Below, one piece after another: positions 1 through 5,429 of a stretch of DNA of 5,429 nt. Numbering within the stretch: the stretch's first letter is position 1; every line of letters starts with the position of its first letter. Below the pieces are notes generated by a model that was given only the letters and a program-made list of their open reading frames with translations, was not told the origin of the DNA and did not search any database. The position numbers and the translations under genes are program-made. The DNA lies in contig JAKSCY010000312.1 in assembly GCA_022360355.1 (NCBI GenBank), forward strand, positions 1 to 5,429, given 5' to 3'. This DNA comes from Chlorobiales bacterium (lineage in GTDB: Bacteria; Bacteroidota; Chlorobiia; Chlorobiales; Chlorobiaceae).

Positions 1-1035
1 CTCTTCGAAAATAACGTCGTCCATCCTTGAACCGGTATCGACAAGTGCAGTCGCTATGATGGTCAGACTGCCTCCCTCTTCAATATTTCTTGCTGCACCG
101 AAAAATCTTTTTGGCTTTGTCAATGCGTTCGCATCAATACCTCCGGAAAGAATCTTTCCCGAATGAGGAATAATGGTATTGTGAGCTCTTGCAAGACGGG
201 TGATCGAATCAAGCAGGATCACAACATCTGTTCCGACTTCAACAAGGCGCTTGGCCTTTTCCAGTACCATATCCGCAACCTGTACATGACGCTCCGGATC
301 CTCGTCAAACGTCGAGCTGACAACTTCCGCAGGAACGCTTCTTTGCATATCGGTAACCTCTTCAGGGCGCTCGTCAATAAGCAGAACAATGAGGAACACC
401 TCGGGGTGGTTTTTAATAATCGCATTTGCAACTGTTTGCAACAGCATTGTCTTGCCTGTCTTGGGCTGAGCGACAATCAAGCCTCTCTGCCCTTTACCGA
501 TAGGCGTATAGATGTCCATAATCCTTCCGCAGTACTCGTTCTGCGTGGTCTCAAGCGTCAAACGCTCGTGGGGAAAAAGAGGAGTCAGATTGTCAAAAAA
601 CGGTCTCTCCCTGGTAATCTCGGGATCTTTGCCGTCAATGGTATTGATTTTCAACAGTGCAAAAAACCTTTCCCCCTCTTTCGGAGCGCGAACCTGACCG
701 GAAACCGTGTCCCCGGTTCTCATGTTGAAGCGCTTGATCTGTGATGGAGAGACATAAATATCATCCGGAGAAGACAAATAGTTGTAATTGGCGGAACGAA
801 GAAAGCCGTATCCTTCGGGAATAACCTGAAGAACGCCTGTATTGACCATTACCTGACCGTTCTCCGCACTGCTTCCTTTTTGAGACTGTGCCTCTATAAT
901 TTTGTATATCAGCTCTTCCTTTCGCAATCCAGCGGTAACAACACCAATCTCTTTCGCTAAAGCATTCAACTCATGAACCTTTTTCTTCTGGAGCATGCTG
1001 ATGTCCAGACCTTTAGTAACTGAATTGTTCGACAT
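1..1035 (-). CDS. rho: Transcription termination factor Rho (C-terminus cut off by window edge)
   Basis: Rho is a hexameric RNA helicase/ATPase that loads on C-rich nascent RNA and ends transcription. The frame is open from the ATG at 1035 to the window edge, giving 345 residues; roughly the last 75 of a normal Rho of about 420 are missing. Visible in order: an SAP-like Rho_N helical domain (about 14-54); a cold-shock-like RNA-binding domain (about 65-135) with [17 protein letters not shown] and EGERFFALL; then the RecA-type ATPase. The ATPase has Walker A AQPKTGKT (189-196), [15 protein letters not shown] (218-232), Walker [14 protein letters not shown] (271-283), the Q-loop [10 protein letters not shown] (296-305) and [15 protein letters not shown] (310-324). 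Relative to the E. coli P-loop APPKAGKT, two positions differ (Q190, T193). The start is supported by position relative to Rho_N, but Shine-Dalgarno pairing is poor (a distant GAGA), and M14 is an alternative start. It lies 307 bp downstream of folC, so it probably has its own promoter. Identity is essentially certain. Confidence 0.97.
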   Translation of the reverse strand, partial: MSNNSVTKGLDISMLQKKKVHELNALAKEIGVVTAGLRKEELIYKIIEAQSQKGSSAENGQVMVNTGVLQVIPEGYGFLRSANYNYLSSPDDIYVSPSQIKRFNMRTGDTVSGQVRAPKEGERFFALLKINTIDGKDPEITRERPFFDNLTPLFPHERLTLETTQNEYCGRIMDIYTPIGKGQRGLIVAQPKTGKTMLLQTVANAIIKNHPEVFLIVLLIDERPEEVTDMQRSVPAEVVSSTFDEDPERHVQVADMVLEKAKRLVEVGTDVVILLDSITRLARAHNTIIPHSGKILSGGIDANALTKPKRFFGAARNIEEGGSLTIIATALVDTGSRMDDVIFEE

Positions 1036-1063
1036 TATTGTTTGTTTATTTCATCTCTTGATT

Positions 1064-1092
1064 GTTATACAAAAACACAGGGCTTGCCTGAA
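1064..1092 (-). promoter_or_regulatory. Possible sigma-70-type promoter for rho
   Basis: On the minus strand, a good -10 box TATAAC (1069-1064) sits about 30 bases upstream of the rho ATG. A weak -35 TTCAGG (1092-1087) lies 17 bases further upstream. Transcription would start near 1057 and give a leader of about 22 nt. The -35 matches TTGACA at only three of six positions and overlaps a small CCTG-AAG-CAGG inverted repeat. Other starts within the 307-bp gap are possible. Confidence 0.3.
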
Positions 1093-1149
1093 GCAGGTAT
1101 ATGTAACGGAAAACCGGCTATTAACCATGCAACAAAGAGTGACATCCGT

Positions 1150-1184
1150 AAAAAAAAGTGTTGCGATCGGCTGTGACAGCCCGA
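1150..1184 (-). terminator. Terminator-like hairpin with offset T-tract between folC and rho
   Basis: Read on the minus strand, TCGGGCTGTCACAGCCGA (1184-1167) folds into a stem of about seven base pairs with one bulged base and a three-base loop. Eight T residues (1157-1150) follow after a 9-nt gap. A classical intrinsic terminator has the T-run directly after the stem, so this is a poor fit. It could instead be an attenuator, a pause site or a 3'-end stabiliser of the folC message. It lies about 160 bases past the folC stop and about 130 before the rho start. Confidence 0.25.
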
Positions 1185-1286
1185 GCAGAAGCTATAGATG
1201 GAAGTTGTAACGTTGATAATCGGCCTGGCTGAATTCCTGATTCATCTGGTGGCCACAACCCTGTAGCATGGAAGCTTGATATCTGG

Positions 1287-1299
1287 AGCATATTATGCT
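1287..1299. repeat. 13-bp perfect palindrome in an AT-rich block
   Basis: AGCATA-T-TATGCT is a perfect inverted repeat around a single central base, about 45 bp past the folC stop. It is flanked on the right by a run of A and T up to 1316. It could be a protein-binding site or a small hairpin. No T-run follows on the folC sense strand, so it is not an obvious folC terminator. Its function is unknown and it may be chance in AT-rich DNA. Confidence 0.35.
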
Positions 1300-1342
1300 T
1301 TTAATATAAAATTTTTCCCGAAAAAAGCCGTCTGTGTAGTTG

Positions 1343-2620
1343 TCAACTGTCCAGAACCTTCAGCACCTCTCCCGCAAGATAAAATGACCCGGTAATCAGA
1401 ACCAGATCATCCTCGCCTGCAACTCCACGAACAACATCCAGCGCTTCACCGGCGGTTTCAGCAACGGTAACCCGAAACCCCTCGCTGCTGCAGAGGGCAC
1501 CAAGTTCAGAAGAAGACATTCCCCTTTCAGAAGGCAGATTAACCGTAATAACGGTATCTGTAAGTTTTTTCAAACAGCGAACCATTCCCGTTGCATCCTT
1601 GTCGCGAACAACTCCCAGCACAACCAGAACATTGCGGTAGACATCCTGAAACCCTCGAAGGACTCCCACACTTTTTTCAATCCCGTCAGGGTTGTGTGCA
1701 ACATCAAGCAGAAGATCGGGTTTCCGGGATAAACGCTCGAGCCTCGCCCTGTAACCGTAACCTTGTATCGATAACAGCCCCTCCCGGATAGAACTTTCTT
1801 CAACACCGGCATCACATGCGACCAAAGCGGCAAGAGAAAGGTTCGATACATGAAAATCTCCCGTCACCGGAGTCTTGAGGTTCTGGAGGCTTATCCCAGG
1901 CGCCTTCAGGGAAAAATCGAGTTGACCGACAGAAGCCGAATGCACAGCGCACTCTGCCGTATCCTGAAGCACTGTTACCCTGGCACCAACCGCATCCGCC
2001 CTTTCAAAAATAGGCCCGAGAGCCTCAGGATCCTGTACAGCCGTATACACTCTGGAACCTTTCTTGATGATCGCGGCTTTTTCAGCAGCGATCTCCCCGA
2101 TTGTCTCACCAAGCCACCCGGTATGATCTCTCCCTATACTCGGAATAATGACATAATCAGGCTCGACAACATTCGTGGCGTCCAGCCTTCCCCCCATACC
2201 GGTCTCAATAACCGATACATCCACCGCCATATCGCTGAAATACATAAACGCAATAGCTGTCGCTGCTTCAAAAAAAGTTGCTTTACCGGCGATGATATCC
2301 TTTTTCAGTACAGCGCTGTATGCCGCAACCCGGGATTCGGGTATCTTGCTGCCATTGACGCGAAAGCGCTCTGTAAATGAAACAAGATGAGGTGATGTAT
2401 ACAGCCCCGTCGTATAACCCGCGGCAGAGAATACAGCGGCTGTTGCACACGCAACGGTACCCTTCCCGTTTGTGCCGGCAACATGAACAACTTTTCCCAG
2501 ACTTTTCTGAGGATCGCCTGCGGTACGTAAAAGCCGAAGCACTCTTTCCAGGCCGGGTTTCATGCCGAACCGGCACAGAGGGAAAAGAAAATCGATGGCT
2601 TCCTGATACTTCACCGGCAT
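1343..2620 (-). CDS. folC: Bifunctional dihydrofolate synthase / folylpolyglutamate synthase
   Basis: FolC is a cytoplasmic Mur-ligase-family enzyme. It uses ATP to join glutamate to dihydropteroate and then extends the glutamate tail of folates. The 425-residue protein matches the usual length (E. coli about 422). Motifs in order: P-loop VAGTNGKGT (47-55); folate-side motif TSPHLVSFTERFRVNG (75-90); FFEAATAIAF (116-125); ETGMGGRLDATN (139-150); SIGRDHTGWLG (161-171); EKAAIIKKG (180-188), where K181 matches the lysine that is carbamylated in the family and binds metal. The C-terminal domain has TGDFHVSN (253-260), LLDVAHNPDG (304-313) and LITGSFYLAGEV near the end. The PGR-type turn usual in the linker between domains reads YRARLE here (290-295). 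The ATG lies 26 bp after the ruvA stop, which suggests one transcript with ruvA; the Shine-Dalgarno is weak (GGAA, 11 nt upstream). Whether both activities are present cannot be read from sequence alone. Confidence 0.96.
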   Translation of the reverse strand: MPVKYQEAIDFLFPLCRFGMKPGLERVLRLLRTAGDPQKSLGKVVHVAGTNGKGTVACATAAVFSAAGYTTGLYTSPHLVSFTERFRVNGSKIPESRVAAYSAVLKKDIIAGKATFFEAATAIAFMYFSDMAVDVSVIETGMGGRLDATNVVEPDYVIIPSIGRDHTGWLGETIGEIAAEKAAIIKKGSRVYTAVQDPEALGPIFERADAVGARVTVLQDTAECAVHSASVGQLDFSLKAPGISLQNLKTPVTGDFHVSNLSLAALVACDAGVEESSIREGLLSIQGYGYRARLERLSRKPDLLLDVAHNPDGIEKSVGVLRGFQDVYRNVLVVLGVVRDKDATGMVRCLKKLTDTVITVNLPSERGMSSSELGALCSSEGFRVTVAETAGEALDVVRGVAGEDDLVLITGSFYLAGEVLKVLDS

Positions 2621-2646
2621 TGACTCGAGGGTTCCATGAATTGAGC

Positions 2647-3249
2647 TTAGGGAGTTCGAATAGCAAACAATGCGTCTCTTACCAGATCCTCAACCTGCGG
2701 GTCCTTGAGAGTTGCCTGTGATCCGGAAACCGCTTTTTGTGCAACAGATCGTGAAAAACCGAGAGTCACCAGGGCATTTATCGCATCGTCCCGCATGGAA
2801 CCTTCCGACACACGCGAAGATGGCGTTGCCCCACCCGGAGGACGAAGCTTCAGTATCCTGTCCCGCAGTTCAAGAACAATTCGTGCCGATGTTTTTTTAC
2901 CCACTCCGGAAATCGCAAACAGCCTCTCCGGCATATTCGATACTATCGCTTCCTGTATTTCCTGAACCTGTAAACCGGAAAGAATAGCGAGCGCAAGTTT
3001 TGGACCGACTCCTGAAATCGAAAGCAACAGCCTGAACAACTGACGCTCCTCCTCATCGAGAAAGCCATACAGCTGCATCAGATCTTCCTTGACATGAAGG
3101 TGCGCCAGAACCAGCACCTGCGATCCCGGTTCAGGAAGTTGATGATAGGTTGTGGCAGATATCAACAGACGATACCCCACACCGGATACGTCAATAACAG
3201 CATCATCCGGAGAAGCCTCAATCAGCTCGCCGCGAAAATATGTAAACAT
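2647..3249 (-). CDS. ruvA: Holliday junction branch migration complex subunit RuvA
   Basis: RuvA tetramers bind four-way DNA junctions, hold them open and square, and recruit the RuvB motor for branch migration and RuvC for cleavage during recombination repair. The 200-residue length is normal. Domain I (1-62) is an OB fold starting MFTYFRGEL, like the family MIGRLRG start, with DVSGVGYRL at 20-28. The acidic pin E55-D56 sits in HVKEDLMQLYGF. Domain II has two helix-hairpin-helix motifs, SISGVGPKLALAILSG (77-92) and ISGVGKKTSARIVLELRDR (113-131). A flexible linker (about 135-148) follows, and then the RuvB-binding domain III, with DDAINALVTLGFSRSVAQKAV. The start fits the family N-terminus, but the nearest Shine-Dalgarno-like GAGG is about 16 nt upstream, which is far. 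ruvB and ruvC are not adjacent here; folC follows directly and rpsT precedes. Confidence 0.97.
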   Translation of the reverse strand: MFTYFRGELIEASPDDAVIDVSGVGYRLLISATTYHQLPEPGSQVLVLAHLHVKEDLMQLYGFLDEEERQLFRLLLSISGVGPKLALAILSGLQVQEIQEAIVSNMPERLFAISGVGKKTSARIVLELRDRILKLRPPGGATPSSRVSEGSMRDDAINALVTLGFSRSVAQKAVSGSQATLKDPQVEDLVRDALFAIRTP

Positions 3250-3357
3250 GACAGTGTATAAAGAACCTCAGCGCCGCATATTTACAGGATTACAGAACAC
3301 ATGCAACGCAGGTTATCATATGAAGAATCAAAATGCAAAAAAAGAGGGGACAAAAAA
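3250..3357. other. rpsT-ruvA intergenic spacer
   Basis: This 108-bp gap has two T-rich runs on the minus strand just past the rpsT stop (3357-3352 and 3343-3337), separated by a short GTCCCCTC-type stretch. Further on there is a weak TTGCAT / TAAATA box pair about 16 bases apart. These may stop part of the rpsT transcription and start some ruvA transcription, but neither is strong. No gene is visible in it. Confidence 0.4.
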
Positions 3358-3378
3358 CTATCCTGCCTTCATATAGTT
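3352..3378 (-). terminator. Weak intrinsic terminator overlapping the rpsT stop codon
   Basis: On the minus strand, AACTAT (3378-3373) can pair with ATAGTT (3361-3356) across an 11-nt loop. The pairing runs straight into a T-run (3357-3352) and then a second T7 run nearby. The stem is only six base pairs and AT-rich, and its 3' arm covers the TAG stop of rpsT. It may give partial termination that keeps ruvA-folC below rpsT levels. Confidence 0.33.
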
Positions 3379-3633
3379 GTTCAGCAACCTTGAGAGCTGG
3401 GATTTTTTGCGTGATGCCTTGTTAGGATGAATGTAGCGTTTCACTCCCAGCCTGTCAAGTTTCTGAATGGCCGAACGGTATGCTGCCTCGACTTCTCCCT
3501 TGTCGGCACTGGTATCGATTAACTTCTGAACGTTTTTCAAAAGCACCTTCAGCTCTTTCTTCCTTGCCCTGTTTCTTTCATTGCGCCTTGCAGATTGACG
3601 GAGCCTTTTTTCAGCTGATTTGTGTAACGGCAT
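3358..3633 (-). CDS. rpsT: 30S ribosomal protein S20 (bS20)
   Basis: bS20 is a primary binding protein of the small ribosomal subunit that helps fold the 16S rRNA. The 91-residue protein is very basic and of normal length. It starts [21 protein letters not shown], the usual S20 opening, where lysines and arginines line an RNA-facing helix. It continues with KALLK-type text ([13 protein letters not shown], 28-40), [37 protein letters not shown] and a short tail. [10 protein letters not shown] is the family's signature loop near the C-terminus. The ATG at 3633 has a sensible AAGAG Shine-Dalgarno at 3647-3643, 9 nt upstream. It is the first gene of the leftward group, has its own promoter-like boxes, and appears to have a leader of about 120 nt with a long stem-loop. 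bS20 synthesis is autoregulated in E. coli; whether that holds here is inference. Confidence 0.97.
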   Translation of the reverse strand: MPLHKSAEKRLRQSARRNERNRARKKELKVLLKNVQKLIDTSADKGEVEAAYRSAIQKLDRLGVKRYIHPNKASRKKSQLSRLLNNYMKAG

Positions 3634-3669
3634 AAAACGTAACTCTTATATAACTAATGTTGTGATAAC

Positions 3670-3726
3670 GGGATCGAAGACGGCCTGCGCGGCTGAAAAC
3701 CCTTCTGTGCCGTCCTATCGAGTCCC
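3670..3726 (-). promoter_or_regulatory. Long bulged stem-loop in the rpsT 5' leader
   Basis: GGGATCGAAGACGGC (3670-3684) pairs with GCCGTCCTATCGAGTCCC (3709-3726). On the rpsT sense strand this gives blocks GGGA/TCCC, TCGA/TCGA, A/T and GACGGC/GCCGTC, about 15 base pairs with only single-base bulges on one arm and a loop of about 24 nt. It ends 36 nt before the rpsT ATG, leaving the AAGAG Shine-Dalgarno free. By position it would start about 25 nt into an rpsT transcript begun at the proposed promoter. It may be a site for S20 feedback or an mRNA stabiliser. The pairing is seen directly; the function is inferred. Confidence 0.45.
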
Positions 3727-3739
3727 TTCGGAATCAATT

Positions 3740-3768
3740 TTCAGATCAAAAGGTCTTAAATATATAAA
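3740..3768 (+). promoter_or_regulatory. Possible sigma-70-type promoter for glmM
   Basis: TTCAGA (3740-3745) and TATAAA (3763-3768) are spaced by 17 bases, matching TTGACA at four and TATAAT at five of six positions. Transcription would start near 3775 and give a leader of about 190 nt before the ATG at 3966. A separate TATATT at 3844-3849 lies closer to the gene but lacks a properly spaced -35. Confidence 0.3.
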
Positions 3769-3786
3769 ACTGTTCTTTTATTACAA
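3759..3786 (-). promoter_or_regulatory. Probable sigma-70-type promoter for rpsT
   Basis: On the minus strand, TTGTAA (3786-3781) and TATATT (3764-3759) are spaced by 16 bases, matching consensus at four and five of six positions. A start near 3752 would give an rpsT leader of about 119 nt that includes the long stem-loop. The -10 overlaps the proposed -10 of the opposite glmM promoter. Confidence 0.42.
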
Positions 3787-3853
3787 AAACCAATTCGCTC
3801 GAAACGACCATTTCCGGATAACCCTTGTCTATCGACTTTTCACTATATTGGTT

Positions 3854-3914
3854 CGGCCTCTGCCGTCATGCACCTGGGACACGCCCGGTTACACAACCGG
3901 CTTCATTCGAGGCT
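3854..3914 (+). promoter_or_regulatory. Hairpin cluster in the glmM leader
   Basis: A perfect hairpin CCGGTT-ACAC-AACCGG lies at 3885-3900. It can be enclosed by GGCCTC (3855-3860) pairing with GAGGCT (3909-3914). The same left arm can instead form a local hairpin CGGC-CTCT-GCCG (3854-3865), so two folds compete. No T-run follows the hairpins, so they do not look like a terminator. I recognise no known riboswitch, and a glmS-type ribozyme is not apparent. This may be a regulatory leader or chance pairing in GC-rich DNA. Confidence 0.3.
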
Positions 3915-3965
3915 CTGGTTCGGTGGAATTTGAAAACTCAACAACAGATTAAAAAAACATCCCTC

Positions 3966-5390
3966 ATGAGCTTGATGATAAGCGTATCCGGTATCCGTGG
4001 TATCGTAGGAACAAGCCTTACCCCTGATGTTCTCACGACGTTCGTGCAGGCATTTGCAACCTGGCTGCGCACACAAAGCCGCCCGGAAAAAACAACAGGA
4101 AAAGACACGCGCCTGAAAATCGTTATAGGAAGAGATACGCGCCCAACCGGTGCCGCCGTTGCCGGTCTTGTAGGGAGCACTCTCGCGCTTTGCGGGTGCA
4201 AGGTTATCGATCTTGGTATTGCAACAACACCAACCGTTGAAATTGCCACTGCTGCGGAACAGGCCGACGGCGGCATCATTATCACTGCATCACACAATCC
4301 TGTTGAATGGAACGCCCTTAAGCTGCTCAACAGACAGGGAGAGTTCCTTAACGAACATGAGGTTCGGCAGATGCTCGACATTTACAGGAATGAACAGTTC
4401 AGGCTTGCCGACTGGGCGCATATCGGGTCAACGAAGGAGAACCTCCAGTATGACAGCGTGCACATCGACCGGATTCTCTCACTTTCCTCTGTCGATGTTG
4501 AAAAGATCTCTGCTCAGCGCTTCAGAATACTGGTGGATGCGGTTGAAGGTGCCGGCTCATCAATCGTGCCTGAATTATGCAGGAAACTGGGAGTCGAGCA
4601 GGTTGAAACCATATTCTGTAATGGTACCGGAATATTCCCGAGAAACCCTGAGCCCCTCCCTGAGCACATGGCCGCAACGGTTGAAGCCTTGAAAGAAAAA
4701 CAGTGTGATTTGGCGATAGTCGTTGACCCCGATGTCGACCGTCTGGCACTGATATGTGAGGATGGCACCCTGTTCGGTGAAGAATATTCGCTGGTTGCCT
4801 GCGCTGACTTTTACCTGCAGCACAAACAGGGACCCGTTGTCAATAACCTCTCAAGCAGCAGAGCACTCCGGGATATCGCTGCAAGACACGGCCAGGCCTG
4901 TTACAGCGCCAAAGTCGGCGAAGCAAACGTGATCGATGTCATGAAACAGCAGGGCGCCGTGATCGGTGGAGAAGGTAACGGGGGTATCATTCTTCCGGAG
5001 CTTCACTACGGCCGGGATGCTCTTGCAGGCATCGCTCTTATGCTCCAGGCATTCACAGACTGGCGCGAAAAGAATGTTCAAAACAAAAGGCTTTCCGGTT
5101 TCAGAAAACATTTTCCGGATTATTTTATGGCGAAGCAAAAGGTTCGGCTTGCACGCAAACCGGAAAACCTTGACGACATATTTTCAGCGATCGCAAACAG
5201 GTATCCTGAAGCGGCAGTAAACCGGGAAGACGGTATGAAACTCGACTTCCCCGATGAATGGGTACATATAAGACCGTCAAATACAGAACCGGTTCTCAGG
5301 ATATACACTGAAGCAAAAAACAGGGATCGTGCGGAAAGCCTGGCAGAAACATTCAGTCAGGAAATTGCGTCGTCGATCAGCACCCTGTAA
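3966..5390 (+). CDS. glmM: Alpha-phosphohexomutase, probable phosphoglucosamine mutase
   Basis: Enzymes of this family move a phosphate between C6 and C1 of a hexose phosphate through a phosphoserine. GlmM makes glucosamine-1-phosphate for UDP-GlcNAc, hence for peptidoglycan and lipopolysaccharide. From the ATG at 3966 the protein has 474 residues. Four active-site loops are intact: TASHNP (107-112) with catalytic Ser109; metal loop DPDVDRL (254-260); sugar-binding loop GEGNGG (335-340); and phosphate-binding loop RPSNTEP (436-442). The N-terminus [10 protein letters not shown] (6-15) and GRDTRPTG (55-62) are also typical. DPDVDR and GEGNGG differ from the DGDADR and GEQSGH of E. coli-type GlmM and resemble the archaeal/Bacteroidetes branch. 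Phosphoglucomutase or phosphomannomutase activity is therefore possible. The start is uncertain: the frame is open back to a TTG at 3825, but those 47 extra residues look non-conserved. The ATGs at 3966 and 3975 both fit the family, and neither has a strong Shine-Dalgarno. Confidence 0.88.
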   Translation: MSLMISVSGIRGIVGTSLTPDVLTTFVQAFATWLRTQSRPEKTTGKDTRLKIVIGRDTRPTGAAVAGLVGSTLALCGCKVIDLGIATTPTVEIATAAEQADGGIIITASHNPVEWNALKLLNRQGEFLNEHEVRQMLDIYRNEQFRLADWAHIGSTKENLQYDSVHIDRILSLSSVDVEKISAQRFRILVDAVEGAGSSIVPELCRKLGVEQVETIFCNGTGIFPRNPEPLPEHMAATVEALKEKQCDLAIVVDPDVDRLALICEDGTLFGEEYSLVACADFYLQHKQGPVVNNLSSSRALRDIAARHGQACYSAKVGEANVIDVMKQQGAVIGGEGNGGIILPELHYGRDALAGIALMLQAFTDWREKNVQNKRLSGFRKHFPDYFMAKQKVRLARKPENLDDIFSAIANRYPEAAVNREDGMKLDFPDEWVHIRPSNTEPVLRIYTEAKNRDRAESLAETFSQEIASSISTL

Positions 5391-5420
5391 CAAACATGAC
5401 TCGATAGTAAACGGTTTGTT
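5389..5420 (+). terminator. Weak terminator-like inverted repeat after glmM
   Basis: AACAAAC (5389-5395, overlapping the TAA stop) can pair with GTTTGTT (5414-5420) around an 18-nt loop, followed by a few T residues. The stem is AT-rich and the loop long, so termination would be inefficient. The window ends 9 bases later, so a stronger terminator further on cannot be excluded. Confidence 0.22.
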
Positions 5421-5429
5421 TTATGAGTA

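Larger units (their letters stand above)
1036..1342. other. folC-rho intergenic region, no convincing gene
   Basis: This 307-bp gap contains no tRNA, no recognisable protein gene and no mobile-element ends. It holds several short inverted repeats: AGTTGTCAACT over the folC stop (1338-1348), AGCATATTATGCT (1287-1299), GTGGCCAC (near 1250-1257), and a larger hairpin at 1167-1184. On the minus strand, which is the sense strand of rho, the part at about 1187-1223 is C-richer than G. That could suit Rho loading, but this is speculative. A 26-codon minus-strand ORF (1065-1145, starting MSLFVAWLIAG) exists but has no spaced Shine-Dalgarno sequence. The region is best read as the 3' end of the folC message plus the promoter and leader of rho. 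Confidence 0.6.
3634..3965. other. Divergent promoter region between rpsT and glmM
   Basis: This 332-bp spacer separates two genes transcribed away from each other. It has an AT-rich core (about 3731-3790) carrying promoter-like boxes for both directions. GC-richer leaders with inverted repeats flank it: 3670-3726 on the rpsT side and 3854-3914 on the glmM side. The glmM frame stays open back to 3825, but the translated upstream part shows no family similarity. No tRNA or small protein is supported. Confidence 0.6.

Noticed and set aside
163..744. 193-codon plus-strand ORF
   Set aside because: It is fully antisense to rho, whose conserved motifs prove the minus-strand frame; the translated product has no family-like character.
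995..1210. 71-codon plus-strand ORF across the rho start and upstream gap
   Set aside because: It overlaps the start of rho in antisense, and I recognise no domain or convincing ribosome binding site.
1313..1333. Possible folC terminator just after the stop (T-run and CGGG near 1320-1330)
   Set aside because: The flanking CGGC and CGGG blocks are not complementary, so no hairpin forms.
1850..2380. 176-codon plus-strand ORF
   Set aside because: It is antisense within folC, whose P-loop and metal motifs are read on the other strand; it is a shadow ORF.
3850..3930. tRNA-like stretch with GGTTCGG repeats and a perfect hairpin
   Set aside because: There is no acceptor stem pairing with a correctly placed T-arm, D-arm and anticodon arm; the GGTTCGG repeats (3850-3856 and 3918-3924) do not form T-loops.
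3938..4381. 147-codon minus-strand ORF
   Set aside because: It is antisense to the start of glmM, including the catalytic TASHNP region, and its product is low-complexity and unrecognised.
5423..5429. Possible start (ATGAGTA) of another rightward gene
   Set aside because: Only seven bases remain in the window and there is no clear Shine-Dalgarno sequence, so nothing can be claimed.
1..5429. CRISPR array, insertion sequence, phage or toxin-antitoxin or defence genes
   Set aside because: No spaced direct repeats, transposase motifs or terminal inverted repeats were seen, and all long genes are identified housekeeping genes.

Overview
This window looks like ordinary chromosomal housekeeping DNA from a Gram-negative bacterium of medium GC content. 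It most resembles the green sulfur bacteria (Chlorobi) or a relative in the Bacteroidetes/Chlorobi group. That placement is an inference from protein character: a Rho without a large N-terminal insertion but with an AQPKTGKT P-loop, and a phosphohexomutase of the DPDVDR/GEGNGG type. No database search was possible. I see no mobile element, CRISPR array, tRNA, rRNA or sign of horizontal transfer.

Layout. Four genes read leftward, in transcription order: rpsT (3358-3633, ribosomal protein bS20), ruvA (2647-3249, Holliday-junction binding subunit), folC (1343-2620, dihydrofolate/folylpolyglutamate synthase) and rho (1-1035, transcription terminator, C-terminus cut by the window edge). One gene reads rightward: a complete phosphohexomutase, probably glmM (ATG at 3966, stop ending at 5390). 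The ruvA-folC gap is 26 bp, so these two are very likely co-transcribed. rpsT and ruvA are 108 bp apart, with a weak terminator-like element at the rpsT stop. folC and rho are separated by 307 bp with no convincing gene, so rho probably has its own leader and promoter.

The 332-bp divergent spacer between rpsT and glmM (3634-3965) is the most structured non-coding part. It holds an AT-rich core with back-to-back promoter-like boxes whose -10 elements overlap. It also holds a long bulged stem-loop (3670-3726) in what would be the rpsT mRNA leader, and a second group of hairpins (3854-3914) in what would be the glmM leader.

The genes do not form one pathway: they cover translation, recombination repair, folate metabolism, transcription termination and amino-sugar/cell-wall precursor synthesis. 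I found no convincing new multi-gene system. The items most worth checking are the rpsT leader stem-loop, the overlapping divergent promoters, the substrate of the phosphohexomutase, and possible leader control of rho.
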